Counted from the stretch's first letter, positions 31,979 through 42,881 are shown. The stretch is 64,000 nt of DNA from Albidovulum inexpectatum (GCF_002927635.1 NZ_PRDS01000006.1:1-64000); one strand, 5' to 3'. Notes: generated by a model not told the origin, from the sequence alone. Made by a program: numbers and translations.

Positions 31979-32899
31979 CTATGACTGGAACGCGTCGCCC
32001 CACAGGGCGACGAATTCGCGCCATTCGCCCTTGGACATGCCCGAATTCTCCTGCGTGATCGCTTCGCCTGCAAGGCGGCGGCGGATCAGCTCGACCCCCT
32101 TGGCCGACAGGGTAGCGCCACCCAGTCGGTAATCCTCGAATGCCTTGTAGGCCAGTGGGACCCAGTCGCGAACGATGTCGCAGATCACGTCGGCATAGGC
32201 GCGGATCTCGTATTGCGCATGGGCATCGGCGCGCAGACGCAGGAAATGGAACAGGTTGTGCAGGTCGATCTTCCAGTACCATTGGGTGTAGATGTTCGCC
32301 GGCAGGTTCATGCGCGCCAGTTCGCGCGCAAGGCCCTTCTTGCCGTCCTGGCTCAGCATTTCCTCGTAGTGGTCGTAGGACCGCATCGCATCCTCGCGCA
32401 GGATCTGCAGAACCCGCGCGGCTTCGTCGCCCTCCAGAACCTCTCCTCGGCCCTGGTTGTTGGTGGTCGACTGGGCGGCCAGATGCTCGGGTGCGGGAAT
32501 GTAGAATTCGCGGTCCAGAATCGAATAGCGCGCGGAATATTCGTTCACATTCGCCGTGCGGTGGCGGATCCACTGGCGCGCGACGAAGACGGGCAGCTTG
32601 ACGTGAAACTTGACCTCGCACATCTCGAACGGAGTCGAATGCCAATGCCGCATCAGATAGCGGATGAGACCCTCGTCATTCGAGACCGATTTGGTGCCCC
32701 GGCCATAACTGACCCGCGCCGCCTGACAGATCGCCGCATCATTGCCCATGTAGTCGATGACGCGGACAAAACCATGATCCAGAACCGGATGGGCCGTGTA
32801 GAGCCGCTTTTCCATCCCTTCCGAGATCGCGCGAAGCGTTGGACGGGGTTCGGCACGTTCGGCGTCGATCTCGGCCTTCTGTTCCGGTGTCAATGTCAT
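31979..32899 (-). CDS. thyX: Flavin-dependent thymidylate synthase ThyX
   Basis: ThyX makes dTMP from dUMP using FAD, NADPH and methylene-THF, replacing ThyA. The 306 residues contain the diagnostic ThyX motif [13 protein letters not shown] (RHR-X7-S-X-R), plus ARQWIRHRT and [11 protein letters not shown]. Compared with minimal ThyX proteins it has an N-terminal extension of about 35 residues, common in alphaproteobacteria. The start ATG (32897-32899) follows a GGAGGACCG ribosome site. Confidence 0.95.
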   Translation of the reverse strand: MTLTPEQKAEIDAERAEPRPTLRAISEGMEKRLYTAHPVLDHGFVRVIDYMGNDAAICQAARVSYGRGTKSVSNDEGLIRYLMRHWHSTPFEMCEVKFHVKLPVFVARQWIRHRTANVNEYSARYSILDREFYIPAPEHLAAQSTTNNQGRGEVLEGDEAARVLQILREDAMRSYDHYEEMLSQDGKKGLARELARMNLPANIYTQWYWKIDLHNLFHFLRLRADAHAQYEIRAYADVICDIVRDWVPLAYKAFEDYRLGGATLSAKGVELIRRRLAGEAITQENSGMSKGEWREFVALWGDAFQS

Positions 32900-33027
32900 C
32901 GGCGGTCCTCCATTACTCGAATCGCTGTTAGCATATCGCGCGGCACAATTGACAGCGTGCGGCTGCGACCTTGAAGGCGCGGGAGCCGCTGTTACCTTGG
33001 ACCGGTAACAACGCACAGGAGAATGCA

Positions 33028-33456
33028 ATGGGGCTGCGATACCTTCATACAATGGTCCGCGTGCTGGATCTTGAAAAATCCATGGCCTTCTACAGGCTGC
33101 TGGGGCTCGAGGAAACGCGCAGATATGACAGCGAAGAGGGGCGTTTCACGCTGGTTTTCATGGCGCCGCCCGGGCAGCCCGAATGCCCGATCGAGCTGAC
33201 CTACAACTGGGACGGTGATCCGGGCCTGCCATCGGACAGTCGGCATTTCGGCCATATCGCCTATGAGGTGGACGACATCTATGAGCTTTGCGCCCATCTT
33301 CAGGCCAATGGCGTGACCATCAACCGTCCGCCGCGCGACGGGCGCATGGCATTTGTCCGCTCACCGGACAATATCTCGATCGAATTGCTGCAAAAGGGTG
33401 ACCCGCTGCCTCCGGCAGAGCCCTGGGTGAGCATGCCGAATACGGGGCATTGGTAA
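33028..33456 (+). CDS. gloA: Lactoylglutathione lyase (glyoxalase I)
   Basis: This metalloenzyme of the VOC superfamily converts the methylglyoxal-glutathione hemithioacetal to S-lactoylglutathione. The 142 residues show two beta-alpha-beta-beta-beta modules: [20 protein letters not shown], with the first metal His, then ELTYNWD with its Glu, and [10 protein letters not shown] with the second His. The final IELLQKG contributes a Glu. The start ATG 33028 follows CAGGAGAATGCA. Its stop overlaps the next gene by seven bases. Confidence 0.9.
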   Translation: MGLRYLHTMVRVLDLEKSMAFYRLLGLEETRRYDSEEGRFTLVFMAPPGQPECPIELTYNWDGDPGLPSDSRHFGHIAYEVDDIYELCAHLQANGVTINRPPRDGRMAFVRSPDNISIELLQKGDPLPPAEPWVSMPNTGHW

Positions 33457-34139
33457 GGGTCTGGACCCTCTGGGCGGCGCTTGTCGCCGCCTTGCTAGGC
33501 GCCACTGGTGCGGGCGCGCAGTGTCGGCTTGCGCTGCTACTGGCGCTGGACGTGTCCGCCTCGGTCGATGAGCTCGAGGACAACCTGCAACGGCAGGGCT
33601 TGGCGAACGCCCTGCTTGCGCCCGACGTGGTCGATGCCTTTCTGGCATTCCCGGACCATCCCGTAGCACTGGCCGCATTCGAGTGGAGCGGTCGCTGGCA
33701 GCAGGATCTGATGCTGGACTGGACCCTTGTGAGGGGGGCAGAGGATCTGCTGCAAGCCGCCAGAACCATACAGGCAAGCCAGCGTCAGAGATCGGATCTG
33801 CCGACGGCTCTGGGCTACGCCTTGGGTCACGCGGCCGGAGTTTTCGCCCGCGGACCGAAATGCGATGCGGCCAAGCTCGACGTGTCGGGTGACGGCATCA
33901 ACAACGACGGCTTTCCGCCCACATCGGCCTATCGGGCGTTCGATCTTGGCAGCGTCATCGTGAACGGCCTTGCCATTTCGACCGATGGACAACCCATCGC
34001 CGATTATTATCGGAACAGCGTGATCCGAGGTCGAGGCGCCTTTGTGATCGAGGCGCACGGATTCGAGGATTTCGAAGACGCGATGCGGCGCAAGCTGTTG
34101 CGCGAACTGCGAGGCCCGGTGATCGGTCGCGTTCAGTAG
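33450..34139 (+). CDS. DUF1194 family secreted protein (VWA-like)
   Basis: The 229-residue protein has an N-terminal Sec signal (~1-23, ending GAGAQ) and a von Willebrand A-like domain. This domain has a MIDAS-type start, LALDVSASVDE (D-x-S-x-S), plus a later VSGDGINNDG segment. These match the DUF1194 family of alphaproteobacteria, whose function is unknown. The start is TTG 33450, overlapping gloA by seven bases, which suggests coupled translation. Its end overlaps the convergent MarR gene by seven bases. Confidence 0.8.
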   Translation: MVRVWTLWAALVAALLGATGAGAQCRLALLLALDVSASVDELEDNLQRQGLANALLAPDVVDAFLAFPDHPVALAAFEWSGRWQQDLMLDWTLVRGAEDLLQAARTIQASQRQRSDLPTALGYALGHAAGVFARGPKCDAAKLDVSGDGINNDGFPPTSAYRAFDLGSVIVNGLAISTDGQPIADYYRNSVIRGRGAFVIEAHGFEDFEDAMRRKLLRELRGPVIGRVQ

Positions 34140-34645
34140 ATATAACGGATCTGGTCGGTCCAGAAACGCTCCATCCTGCGCAGCATCGCGTTCATCTCGG
34201 CGGTGGTGGAAAACCCGATGACATTGCGCGCCTGCATCAACTCGGCATGGCGGCGGAAAAGGTCGGCCACCTTCCGATGGATGGCGCGTCCCTTTTCCGT
34301 CAACCGCACCCGCACGGCACGTCGATCGACCTGGCAGCGTTCGTGGTGCATGTAGCCGCCTTCAACCAGCTTCTTCAGGTTGTAGCTGACATTCGATCCC
34401 TGATAATAGCCCCGCGATTTCAGCTCGCCTGCCGTGACTTCGTTTTCACCGACATTGAACAGCAACAGGGCCTGAACCGGGTTGATCTCCAGTTCGCCGA
34501 GACGTTCGAATTCATCCTTTATGACGTCAAGCAGCAGCCGATGCAGACGTTCGATCAGGCCCAGCGTTTCCACGTAGGAGTCGAACAGGCCCCGCTCGGT
34601 CCCGTTTTCGAGCACTGAATGCACGCTCATCACCCTCTCCGCCAT
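34133..34645 (-). CDS. MarR-family transcriptional regulator (LdtR-like)
   Basis: This 170-residue winged-helix DNA-binding protein presumably acts as a dimer. The core includes EINPVQALLLFNVG, ELKSRGYYQGSNVSYNLKKL (recognition helix ~78-97) and the wing QVDRRAVRVRLTEKGR. The run RGYYQGSNVSYNLKKL closely resembles LdtR of Liberibacter and rhizobia, recalled as a regulator of an L,D-transpeptidase; the resemblance is from memory. No target gene is adjacent. sdhE and an XRE gene lie upstream on the same strand. Confidence 0.83.
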   Translation of the reverse strand: MAERVMSVHSVLENGTERGLFDSYVETLGLIERLHRLLLDVIKDEFERLGELEINPVQALLLFNVGENEVTAGELKSRGYYQGSNVSYNLKKLVEGGYMHHERCQVDRRAVRVRLTEKGRAIHRKVADLFRRHAELMQARNVIGFSTTAEMNAMLRRMERFWTDQIRYIY

Positions 34646-34720
34646 TTCATCATCTGGGGTCAGATTCGGGGCAAAGAGCGAAATTTTCGTTAAAACCTGT
34701 CAAAGCCGAAGCGGCGGTCC

Positions 34721-34993
34721 TCAGGATGTGCCGTGGCGTGTCCCGGCAAAGTCCGAAAGTCGCGCGATCAGGGCTGCGAAACGCGCCGGCGCCCGATCGA
34801 CCCCCGAAACCCAGCGATACAGGTCCTGGTCGTTTTCGTTCAGCAGATCGTCCAGCAGGTCCAGCTCTTCGTCGTTCATGCCGGCAAGATGTGCATCCGC
34901 ATAGGGGCCAAGGATCATGTCCATTTCCTTGGTGCCGCGACGCCAGCAGCGCATCCGCATCCTGCGAAGCCGCGTTTCCCGATCTTCCGTCAT
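34721..34993 (-). CDS. sdhE: Succinate dehydrogenase assembly factor 2 (SdhE)
   Basis: SdhE promotes covalent attachment of FAD to succinate dehydrogenase flavoprotein. The 90 residues form the small all-helical Sdh5/DUF339 fold, with the essential R-G-x-x-E motif in RRGTKEMD (~18-25), plus DEELDLLDDLLNENDQDLYRWV. Length is normal. Its ATG overlaps the stop of the upstream XRE regulator gene by one base, so the two are probably co-transcribed. Confidence 0.9.
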   Translation of the reverse strand: MTEDRETRLRRMRMRCWRRGTKEMDMILGPYADAHLAGMNDEELDLLDDLLNENDQDLYRWVSGVDRAPARFAALIARLSDFAGTRHGTS

Positions 34994-35400
34994 CAGGCCA
35001 GATCCTTGTCCGTTGTTTCCCGCAGGCGCTTTTCAAGCTGGCCAAGGCGGGTTGCGATCGTGCCCAGCGCTGTCCGCAGCTCGCGGATTTCGGCAATCAC
35101 GCCGGCAGCATCCCGCCGCAGGGGTTGGCCGTCCTCGTCCAACTCGATTCCCTCGCCCTCGCCGGTCAGCAGCCAGCGAATCGAAACGCCCAGCATCCCG
35201 GCCAGCATCTGGAGGCGGTTGGCGCGCGGCTCGGTCCGGTCCGTTTCCCACTGGATCAGCGTCTTCTTGCGGATCCCAAGCCGCTGGGCGAGATCGCTCT
35301 GGCTGAGTCCCGCGGCCTCTCGCGCCGCGGCCAGGCGGTCGCCAAAGGTCGCAGCGTCGTCGCTGAACCAGTTCGTGTCGGTCGTATCCCTGTCCTGCAT
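34993..35400 (-). CDS. XRE-family transcriptional regulator
   Basis: The 135-residue protein has an N-terminal helix-turn-helix (FGDRLAAAREAAGLSQSDLA, ~19-38, then LGIRKKTLIQWE) and a C-terminal predicted coiled coil (~100-130, EIRELRTALGTIATRLGQLE). The middle WLLTGEGEGIE is typical of small Cro/CI-type regulators with 'RWLLTG' after the HTH. It diverges from the aminotransferase gene and is coupled to sdhE. The target is unknown. Confidence 0.85.
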   Translation of the reverse strand: MQDRDTTDTNWFSDDAATFGDRLAAAREAAGLSQSDLAQRLGIRKKTLIQWETDRTEPRANRLQMLAGMLGVSIRWLLTGEGEGIELDEDGQPLRRDAAGVIAEIRELRTALGTIATRLGQLEKRLRETTDKDLA

Positions 35401-35451
35401 GTTTTCGCCCCGGATGGTGAAAAGCTTGTCGCGTGTTCGGGGGCACCTTAA

Positions 35452-36692
<1,241 letters not shown>

Positions 36693-36693
<1 letters not shown>

Positions 36694-37118
36694 TGCCGGG
36701 CTCCATCGTGCCGCGCCTGCATTTCCGGGTGCGCGAGAATGGCGCCCAGGTTTTTCGCCTGGGGTGTGACAATCGTCAGAACCGGCTGGACATGCAGCCG
36801 ATCGCGGTCATCAACCTGCGCAAGGCAGAGATCCGGCCGCACGGCGATCAGGACCTGTCCGAGGAAGAGCTGACCGCGATGCGCGAATGGATCGCCGCCC
36901 GCCGCCAGATCCTGGCCCGGCGCGAGATCGAGGACCTGTGGCGTCTGGTCGATCAGCTGCACATGGTCACGAACTGGGTTCAGTCGCGCGCCAGCGACGA
37001 AGATCTGGCCGCGCTTGACGATGCGCTGTTGATCGCGATGCATGACCTGCGGGCCGCGCTTGTCCGGCGGCGGGCCGAGCGGGCCACCGGGGACGATGCG
37101 GATCAGGAACCGTCCTGA
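36693..37118 (+). CDS. Conserved hypothetical protein, coupled to the aminotransferase
   Basis: I do not recognise this 141-residue protein. It is soluble and charged. The N-terminal part has predicted strands (FRVRENGAQVFRLGCD, MQPIAVINLRKAEI). The rest is a helical, Arg/Glu/Ala-rich stretch (LTAMREWIAARRQILARREI, LWRLVDQLHMVTNW). Its ATG overlaps the aminotransferase stop (TGATG), so the pair is translated together. It ends six bases from the convergent MATE gene. Confidence 0.7.
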
Positions 37119-37124
37119 CCCTGC

Positions 37125-38486
37125 TCAGGCGGGAAGCGGCCCGCGCAGTGCCGTGCGAAACCGCGCGACGAGAAGGACGGCCGCGACCGCAAGCCCGATC
37201 GTCAGCCCCAGCCACAGGCCCACGCCGCCAAGACCGATGGGAAAGGCCAGCAGATAGCTGGCCGGGATGCCGATCAGCCAGTAGCTGACCACCGTGATCC
37301 ACAGGGGGCCCGCCGTGTCCTGCAGACCCCGGAGAAGACCCAGCGCCATGACCTGGGCCGCATCGAACAGCTGGAACAACGCAGCCACCGCCAGAAGCAT
37401 GGCGCCAAAGGCCACGATCTGTCCCGCGCGCGGATTGGCCCTGTCCAGGAACAGGCCGATCAGCGGTTCTGGCCTGGTCAGGAACAGGACCACGACAACA
37501 AGCCCGAAGAGAAAGGACAGGCCCATCGCCGCGATCGCGCCATCACGCAGCCCCGCCAGATCGCCGCGCCCCGCCGCGTGGCCCGCGCGCACGGTCGCCG
37601 CGTTCGACAGCCCCAGATGCACCATGAAGGCCAGGGCCGTGATCTCGATCGCGATGCCATGAGCGGCAAGCTGTATCGTCCCGACCCAGCCCATCATCAG
37701 GGCCGAGGCATTGAACAATCCGCCCTCGGCCAGCCCGGTCAGCCCCACCGGCCAGCCAAGCCGCCACAGCCGGACGAATGCTTCGGGGTCGGGGCGCCAA
37801 AGCCGCAGGAACAGGGCATAGGGACGCAAAGCAGGTAGCCAGGCGGCATACAGGCCCAGAAAGGCCGCGCCAACGATCTGGGTTGCCAGCGTGGCAACCG
37901 CCGCGCCGCGCAGTCCCAGCTCGGGGGCTCCCCAGTTGCCAAAGATCAGCGCCCAGTTCAGCGCGACGTTGACCGCCAGCGAAACCAGCGTGGCGATCAG
38001 GACGACACGGGTGCGTTCGATGGCCGACAGGAAGCTTTGCAGCGTCTTGATGATCAGGGCAGGGGCCATGCCAAGCCCCGCGATGCGCAGATAATCCTGC
38101 GCCAGAGCGGCAAGATGGGGATCCTGGCCCAGCAGGCGCAGGATCGGCCCGGACCACCACATGATCGGCATGACCGCTGCCGCATACAGCACCGACAGCC
38201 ACAGTGCCATGCGCGTGGCCCGCCGCGCCTGGGTCTGGTCTCCCGCGCCGATCGAGGCCGCCACGAGTCCCGTCGTGGCGATCGGAAAGCCCGCCCCCAG
38301 GATGAACAGGATGAAGAACGTCGATGCCCCAAGGATGACCGCGGCCAGCGCCTCGACGCCGTACCAACCCAGCATCACGGTGTCGGCGACATGCAGCGCC
38401 ATCTGCGCAAGGTTCGACCCGATCAGGGGCAAACCCAGGATGAGCAGGGCGCGCGCATGGGCAAGGCAGGATTGAAACCGCGTCAT
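37125..38486 (-). CDS. MATE-family multidrug efflux transporter
   Basis: This 453-residue inner-membrane protein has about 12 hydrophobic segments in two similar halves. MATE-like elements include PLIGSNLAQMALHVADTVML near the N-terminus, and GWPVGLTGLAEGGLFNASAL opening the second half. Such pumps expel cationic drugs by Na+ or H+ antiport. The most similar class I recall is NorM-like. The substrate cannot be deduced. It is monocistronic. Confidence 0.9.
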   Translation of the reverse strand: MTRFQSCLAHARALLILGLPLIGSNLAQMALHVADTVMLGWYGVEALAAVILGASTFFILFILGAGFPIATTGLVAASIGAGDQTQARRATRMALWLSVLYAAAVMPIMWWSGPILRLLGQDPHLAALAQDYLRIAGLGMAPALIIKTLQSFLSAIERTRVVLIATLVSLAVNVALNWALIFGNWGAPELGLRGAAVATLATQIVGAAFLGLYAAWLPALRPYALFLRLWRPDPEAFVRLWRLGWPVGLTGLAEGGLFNASALMMGWVGTIQLAAHGIAIEITALAFMVHLGLSNAATVRAGHAAGRGDLAGLRDGAIAAMGLSFLFGLVVVVLFLTRPEPLIGLFLDRANPRAGQIVAFGAMLLAVAALFQLFDAAQVMALGLLRGLQDTAGPLWITVVSYWLIGIPASYLLAFPIGLGGVGLWLGLTIGLAVAAVLLVARFRTALRGPLPA

Positions 38487-38527
38487 CCGGTCGCATTAGC
38501 CCCGGGCGCCTGAAAGGTCCAGACGGT

Positions 38528-39040
38528 CTATTCCCGCGTCCGGGGCGATCGCGGCAGGTCGATCAGATGGGCGGTCACACAATCCGGATCGGCGTCGGGC
38601 ACCTGTACGAAACCTGACCGCTCGGCGATCCGCCGCATGGCCTGGTTGCCGCGCAGATAGACGACCCACAGATCGTCGATGCCGCGCCTGCGACATTCCT
38701 CCAGCGCTTTTTCGAACAGGCGGTGACCAATGCCGTGATTGCGCCACTCGGTGTCGACCGAGACTGCAATCTCGGCCGAACGATCCAGCGTGGCATGCGG
38801 GTGCACCTCGGCCACGCCGATCAGCCGTCCGCCCGATCCGGCTGTGATCAGAAACAGCGGCTGGGCGCGATCTGCATAGGCGCGAATTGCCTCGTCCCTT
38901 GCGGGCGACAAGAAGCGGTTGATCCGCGCCGGCAGATCGAGACGCGCAAGATGCCGCGCAAGGGCGGCACGCCAGCCGCCCGAACTGTCATTCGGTTGTG
39001 CGAGTGCAAAGCGAACCGAAGCCGGACTGGCGGCGGACAT
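38528..39040 (-). CDS. GNAT-family N-acetyltransferase
   Basis: The 170-residue protein has an acetyltransferase core. IGVAEVHPHATLDRSAEIAV provides the central beta-strands, RNHGIGHRLFEKALEECRRR the acetyl-CoA-binding P-loop and helix, and AMRRIAERSGF the closing helix. The acceptor substrate is not evident. ATG (39038-39040) is chosen over a longer frame reaching 39289, because upstream residues are low-quality and overlap the promoter of the divergent GST gene. Confidence 0.82.
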   Translation of the reverse strand: MSAASPASVRFALAQPNDSSGGWRAALARHLARLDLPARINRFLSPARDEAIRAYADRAQPLFLITAGSGGRLIGVAEVHPHATLDRSAEIAVSVDTEWRNHGIGHRLFEKALEECRRRGIDDLWVVYLRGNQAMRRIAERSGFVQVPDADPDCVTAHLIDLPRSPRTRE

Positions 39041-39205
39041 GACATTCACCCCTTGCTGCGCTGCGGCGAAAATAGGGGCTTTGGTGGCAAGGGTGAAATG
39101 GCAAGCGCTCAAACCCGATATGACCCATGCGCATGATATTCGGGGGCTTGCGGGCGCCGTCGCCCGGAGCCACCATGAGCGCAGGCGGGAAACGGAGGGG
39201 GAAGA

Positions 39206-39865
39206 ATGCTGACACTTTATGGCGTCTATCGCAGCCGCGCGTCGCGCAATTTCTGGCTGCTCGAGGAGCTGGGCCTGGAATTCGAACATGTCCCCGTCAT
39301 CCAGGCCTATCGCCTGCCGGACCCCGAGGCGGAAGATGCGCCGTTCAACACGCTGTCGCCCGGATTCCTGCAGATCAGCCCGGCCGGTGCGGTGCCTGTG
39401 TTGCGGGATGGCGACTTCGTGCTGACCGAGTCATTGGCGATCAATCATTACATCGCCCGCAAGGCTGGCGGCCCGCTGGCGCCGAACGATGAGCGTGAGA
39501 ACGCGCTGATGGAGCAATGGGCCCTGTATGGCGTCAGCGCGATTGAACCGCATGCCTTGGCAATCATGTTCGCCCATGCCGAGAACCGCGCGAAAACGCC
39601 CGACGGTCAGGCCGAGATCGCCCGGGAAACCGCCCGCTTGCGGCGGCCGCTGAAGGTTCTGGACAGCCATCTGCGCGAAAATGGCCACATGGTGGGCGGG
39701 CGCTTTACCGTCGCCGATATCAACATGGCCGAGATCATACGGTATGCCCAGGCCGAGCCGGGCTTGATCGATGCCTATCCCGCGGTGGCCAACTGGCTGG
39801 CCGATTGTCATGCCCGCCCCGCTTTCAAGGCGATGTGGGCGCGACGCCTGGCCGAACCGGCCTGA
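39206..39865 (+). CDS. Glutathione S-transferase family protein
   Basis: The 219-residue protein has an N-terminal thioredoxin-like domain (LTLYGVYRSRASRNFWLLEE, the glutathione-side SPAGAVPVL and TESLAINHYI) and an all-helical C-terminal domain with GGRFTVADINMAEI. Substrates of this class range from xenobiotics to dehalogenation reactions, and none is indicated here. It lies upstream of parE by 90 bases. Confidence 0.87.
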   Translation: MLTLYGVYRSRASRNFWLLEELGLEFEHVPVIQAYRLPDPEAEDAPFNTLSPGFLQISPAGAVPVLRDGDFVLTESLAINHYIARKAGGPLAPNDERENALMEQWALYGVSAIEPHALAIMFAHAENRAKTPDGQAEIARETARLRRPLKVLDSHLRENGHMVGGRFTVADINMAEIIRYAQAEPGLIDAYPAVANWLADCHARPAFKAMWARRLAEPA

Positions 39866-39955
39866 TCCGCGCGCCGAAGCGGGCCCGCGATGCCTTGCCC
39901 CTGCCGCCCGCGCGTGGTGTAATCGGCAGCCAAAACAAACGACAGAGCAGTCTTC

Positions 39956-41911
39956 ATGGCAGACGATCTCCTCTCCTCGCGGGCGGACGACTACAACGCC
40001 TCCGCGATCGAAGTTCTCGAAGGTCTGGAGCCGGTGCGAAAGCGCCCCGGCATGTATATCGGCGGCACCGACGAGCGTGCCCTGCACCACATGGTGGCCG
40101 AGATCCTGGACAATGCGATGGACGAGGCCGTCGCGGGCCACGCCAACCGCATCGAGGTCGAACTGCACGCGGACTATTCGATCACGATCCGCGACAATGG
40201 CCGCGGCATTCCCATCGATCCGCACCCGAAATTTCCCGACAAGTCGGCGCTGGAAGTCATCCTGTGCACGCTGCATGCGGGGGGCAAGTTCTCGGGCAAG
40301 GCCTATCAGACCTCGGGCGGTCTGCACGGGGTCGGGGCCTCTGTCGTCAATGCGCTGTCGGATTCGATGGTCGTCGAGGTTGCGCGCAACCGTGAATTGT
40401 TCGAACAGCGTTTTTCCCGCGGCGTGCCGCTGGGCCCCGTCCGCAAGGTCGGGCCGGCGCCAAACCGGCGGGGCACATCGGTCACCTTTCATCCCGATGC
40501 CGAAATCTTTGGCCATCACCGCTTCAAGCCGGCGCGGCTGCTGCGCATGGTGCGATCGAAGGCCTATCTGTTTTCCGGCGTCGAGATCCGCTGGAAGAGC
40601 GAGATCGACGATGGCGAGACTCCCACCGAGGCGACCTTTCACTTCCCTGGTGGTCTGGCGGACTACCTGAACGAACAACTGTCCGGCGTGACGACCTATT
40701 CCGAAAAGCCCTTTGCCGGAAAGGTCAGCTTCCAGGACAAGTATGGCGAGCCGGGATCGGTCGAATGGGCAATCAACTGGACCCCCGCGCGCGATGGCTT
40801 CATTCAATCCTACTGCAATACGGTCCCCACGCCCGAGGGCGGCACGCATGAATCAGGATTCTGGTCAGCGATCCTGAAAGGCATCCGCGCTTATGGTGAG
40901 CTTGCCGGCAATCGCAAGGCGGCGCAGATCACGCGGGATGACCTGACCGGAGGCGCATGCGCCCTGGTCTCGTGCTTCATCCGCGAGCCGCAATTCGTTG
41001 GCCAGACAAAGGACCGTCTGGCGACCGAGGCCGCGGCGCGCATGACCGAAGGCGCGGTGCGCGACCATTTCGACAACTGGCTGGCGTCCGACCCGAAATC
41101 GGCCGGGGCGATCCTGGATTTTCTTGTGCTGCGGGCCGAGGAGCGCCTGCGCCGCCGGCAAGAGAAGGAAACCGCGCGCAAATCCGCCACCAAGAAGCTG
41201 CGGCTGCCTGGCAAGCTGGTCGATTGCAGCGCCCAGACCCGCGAGGGAACCGAGCTGTTCATCGTCGAGGGCGACTCGGCAGGCGGGTCGGCCAAGATGG
41301 CGCGCGATCGCAAGACCCAGGCATTGTTGCCTCTGCGGGGCAAGATCCTGAACGTTCTGGGGGCCGCGAGCTCGAGACTGGGATCGAACCAGGAAATCGC
41401 CGATCTGACCCAGGCGCTGGGCGTGGGGTTGGGGACAAGGTTCAGGCTGGATGATCTGCGTTACGAAAAGATCATCATCATGACCGATGCCGATGTTGAT
41501 GGCGCGCATATCGCATCGCTGCTGATGACCTTCTTCTTTACCCAGATGCGTCCGCTGATCGACCACGGGCATCTGTACCTTGCCTGCCCGCCGCTTTACC
41601 GGCTGACCCAGGGGGCCAGGCGCGTCTATGTCTCGGACGATGCCGAGAAGGAGGAATGGTTGAAGAAGGGTCTGGGCGGCAAGGGCCGGATCGACGTCCA
41701 GCGCTTCAAGGGCCTGGGCGAAATGGACGCCAAAGACCTGCGCGAAACCACGATGGACCCCGCGACCCGCCGCCTGATCCGTGTCACGATCGACGAGGAT
41801 GCCCCGGGTGAGACAAGCGATCTGGTCGAGCGCCTGATGGGCAAGAAGCCCGAGCTTCGCTTTCAATATATTCAGGAAAATGCGCGTTTCGTCGAAGAGC
41901 TCGATCTGTGA
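39956..41911 (+). CDS. parE: DNA topoisomerase IV subunit B
   Basis: ParE is the ATPase subunit of topoisomerase IV, which unlinks sister chromosomes. The 651 residues show the GHKL ATPase (EILDNAMDEAV, DNGRGIPIDPH, TSGGLHGVGASVVNALS), a transducer domain, the TOPRIM part with EGDSAGGSAKMARDR (~440-454) and MTDADVDGAHI, and the C-terminal LRFQYIQENA. The length (~650) and lack of the large GyrB insert favour ParE over GyrB. Confidence 0.95.
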   Translation: MADDLLSSRADDYNASAIEVLEGLEPVRKRPGMYIGGTDERALHHMVAEILDNAMDEAVAGHANRIEVELHADYSITIRDNGRGIPIDPHPKFPDKSALEVILCTLHAGGKFSGKAYQTSGGLHGVGASVVNALSDSMVVEVARNRELFEQRFSRGVPLGPVRKVGPAPNRRGTSVTFHPDAEIFGHHRFKPARLLRMVRSKAYLFSGVEIRWKSEIDDGETPTEATFHFPGGLADYLNEQLSGVTTYSEKPFAGKVSFQDKYGEPGSVEWAINWTPARDGFIQSYCNTVPTPEGGTHESGFWSAILKGIRAYGELAGNRKAAQITRDDLTGGACALVSCFIREPQFVGQTKDRLATEAAARMTEGAVRDHFDNWLASDPKSAGAILDFLVLRAEERLRRRQEKETARKSATKKLRLPGKLVDCSAQTREGTELFIVEGDSAGGSAKMARDRKTQALLPLRGKILNVLGAASSRLGSNQEIADLTQALGVGLGTRFRLDDLRYEKIIIMTDADVDGAHIASLLMTFFFTQMRPLIDHGHLYLACPPLYRLTQGARRVYVSDDAEKEEWLKKGLGGKGRIDVQRFKGLGEMDAKDLRETTMDPATRRLIRVTIDEDAPGETSDLVERLMGKKPELRFQYIQENARFVEELDL

Positions 41912-41962
41912 CTATGTGCAGCCACGCGGCCGGGGGTGGCCCTCCGGCCCCGGGGCGGGCAA

Positions 41963-42244
41963 TCACGCAGCCAGCAGGGCCAGCCGCAGACGCTCGCGCA
42001 GCGATCTGCGCCGCATCGTGATCGAGACGATATACGCATCTGGCCCGATCCGTTCGTACAGGTCGCCCAGGGTCGGCGTGGTGTCGAACATCTCTTCGGC
42101 CCGTGTCTGCCCGTCTCGGGTATAGGTCACACAGATGCGGGAGATCTGTGCAAGCGCCTTGATGCGGCCGCGGCGCGCGCGTGCCGTCAGACGCCGACCG
42201 GCCTCGGTGGACAACCGGTCAATGAGATCTGCGCTGATCGTCAT
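41963..42244 (-). CDS. Small basic hypothetical protein
   Basis: I do not recognise this 93-residue protein. It is Arg-rich at both ends (RRLTARARRGRIKAL, MRRRSLRERLRL). The middle (ICVTYTRDGQTRAEEMFDTTP) looks like beta-strands. The start ATG 42244 is well supported by an AAGGAGGAG ribosome site. It converges on parE with a 51-base gap. No signal or membrane segment is visible. Confidence 0.6.
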   Translation of the reverse strand: MTISADLIDRLSTEAGRRLTARARRGRIKALAQISRICVTYTRDGQTRAEEMFDTTPTLGDLYERIGPDAYIVSITMRRRSLRERLRLALLAA

Positions 42245-42491
42245 GTCTCCTCCTTGCAGACCGGCACGTGCCGGTCCGTTCAATTTCGGATCCTGAGATG
42301 CAATACGACGGCGCAAGTGGGGCGCGTCGTGTCATTCGTTGCTAGATGCGAGATGCGGCCCGATCAAGCGGGCGTATTGGTGCTGTAACGGAAACGACAT
42401 GATGTTGCCGATGGCGGTCGGAAATCCGCCGATGGCGGTTGCATTTCAACGCCGCTCCGGCATCCATGTCTCGCAGCATGAGGAGAAACCG

Positions 42492-42818
42492 ATGATTTTG
42501 TATGGCGTGAAGACCTGCGATACCTGCCGCAAGGCCATGAAGGCCCTTGGCGCGGCTGGGCATGACGTGACCTTCCGCGATGTCCGGGCCGAGCCGCTGG
42601 GGCCCGAAGATATCGATCGCTTTCTGTCGGCCTTTGGCGACAGGCTGGTGAACCGAAGCTCGACGACCTGGCGCGGACTGGACGAATCCGAACGCCAGCG
42701 CCCGGCTGCCGAGTTGCTTGCGAAATACCCGACGCTGATGAAGCGCCCGCTGATCGACGCAGGCGGCACCCTTCATCTGGGATGGACGAAGGACGTGCAG
42801 GCAGCCCTGTTGGGGTGA
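42492..42818 (+). CDS. ArsC/Spx-family thioredoxin-fold protein (YffB-like)
   Basis: The 108-residue protein starts MILYGVKTCDTCRKAM with a CDTC active site (C9, C12), and has the ArsC-family segments DVRAEPLGPEDI and LMKRPLIDAGG. This fits the YffB/ArsC-like glutathione-dependent reductases. The arsenate-specific Arg triad is not fully evident, so arsenate reduction is not assured. It ends 15 bases before a strong bidirectional terminator shared with the cold-shock gene. Confidence 0.82.
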   Translation: MILYGVKTCDTCRKAMKALGAAGHDVTFRDVRAEPLGPEDIDRFLSAFGDRLVNRSSTTWRGLDESERQRPAAELLAKYPTLMKRPLIDAGGTLHLGWTKDVQAALLG

Positions 42819-42833
42819 TTGGCGTGGAATCAA

Positions 42834-42862
42834 AAAGGCCCGCGTTTTACGCGGGCCTTTCC
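42834..42862. terminator. Bidirectional intrinsic terminator
   Basis: A perfect 11-base-pair stem (42834-42844 with 42850-42860, loop TTTTA) has A-tract and T-tract on both sides. It can therefore end both the ArsC-like gene and the convergent cold-shock gene. Confidence 0.9.
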
Positions 42863-42881
42863 ATGCAATTTTGTCTGCAGA

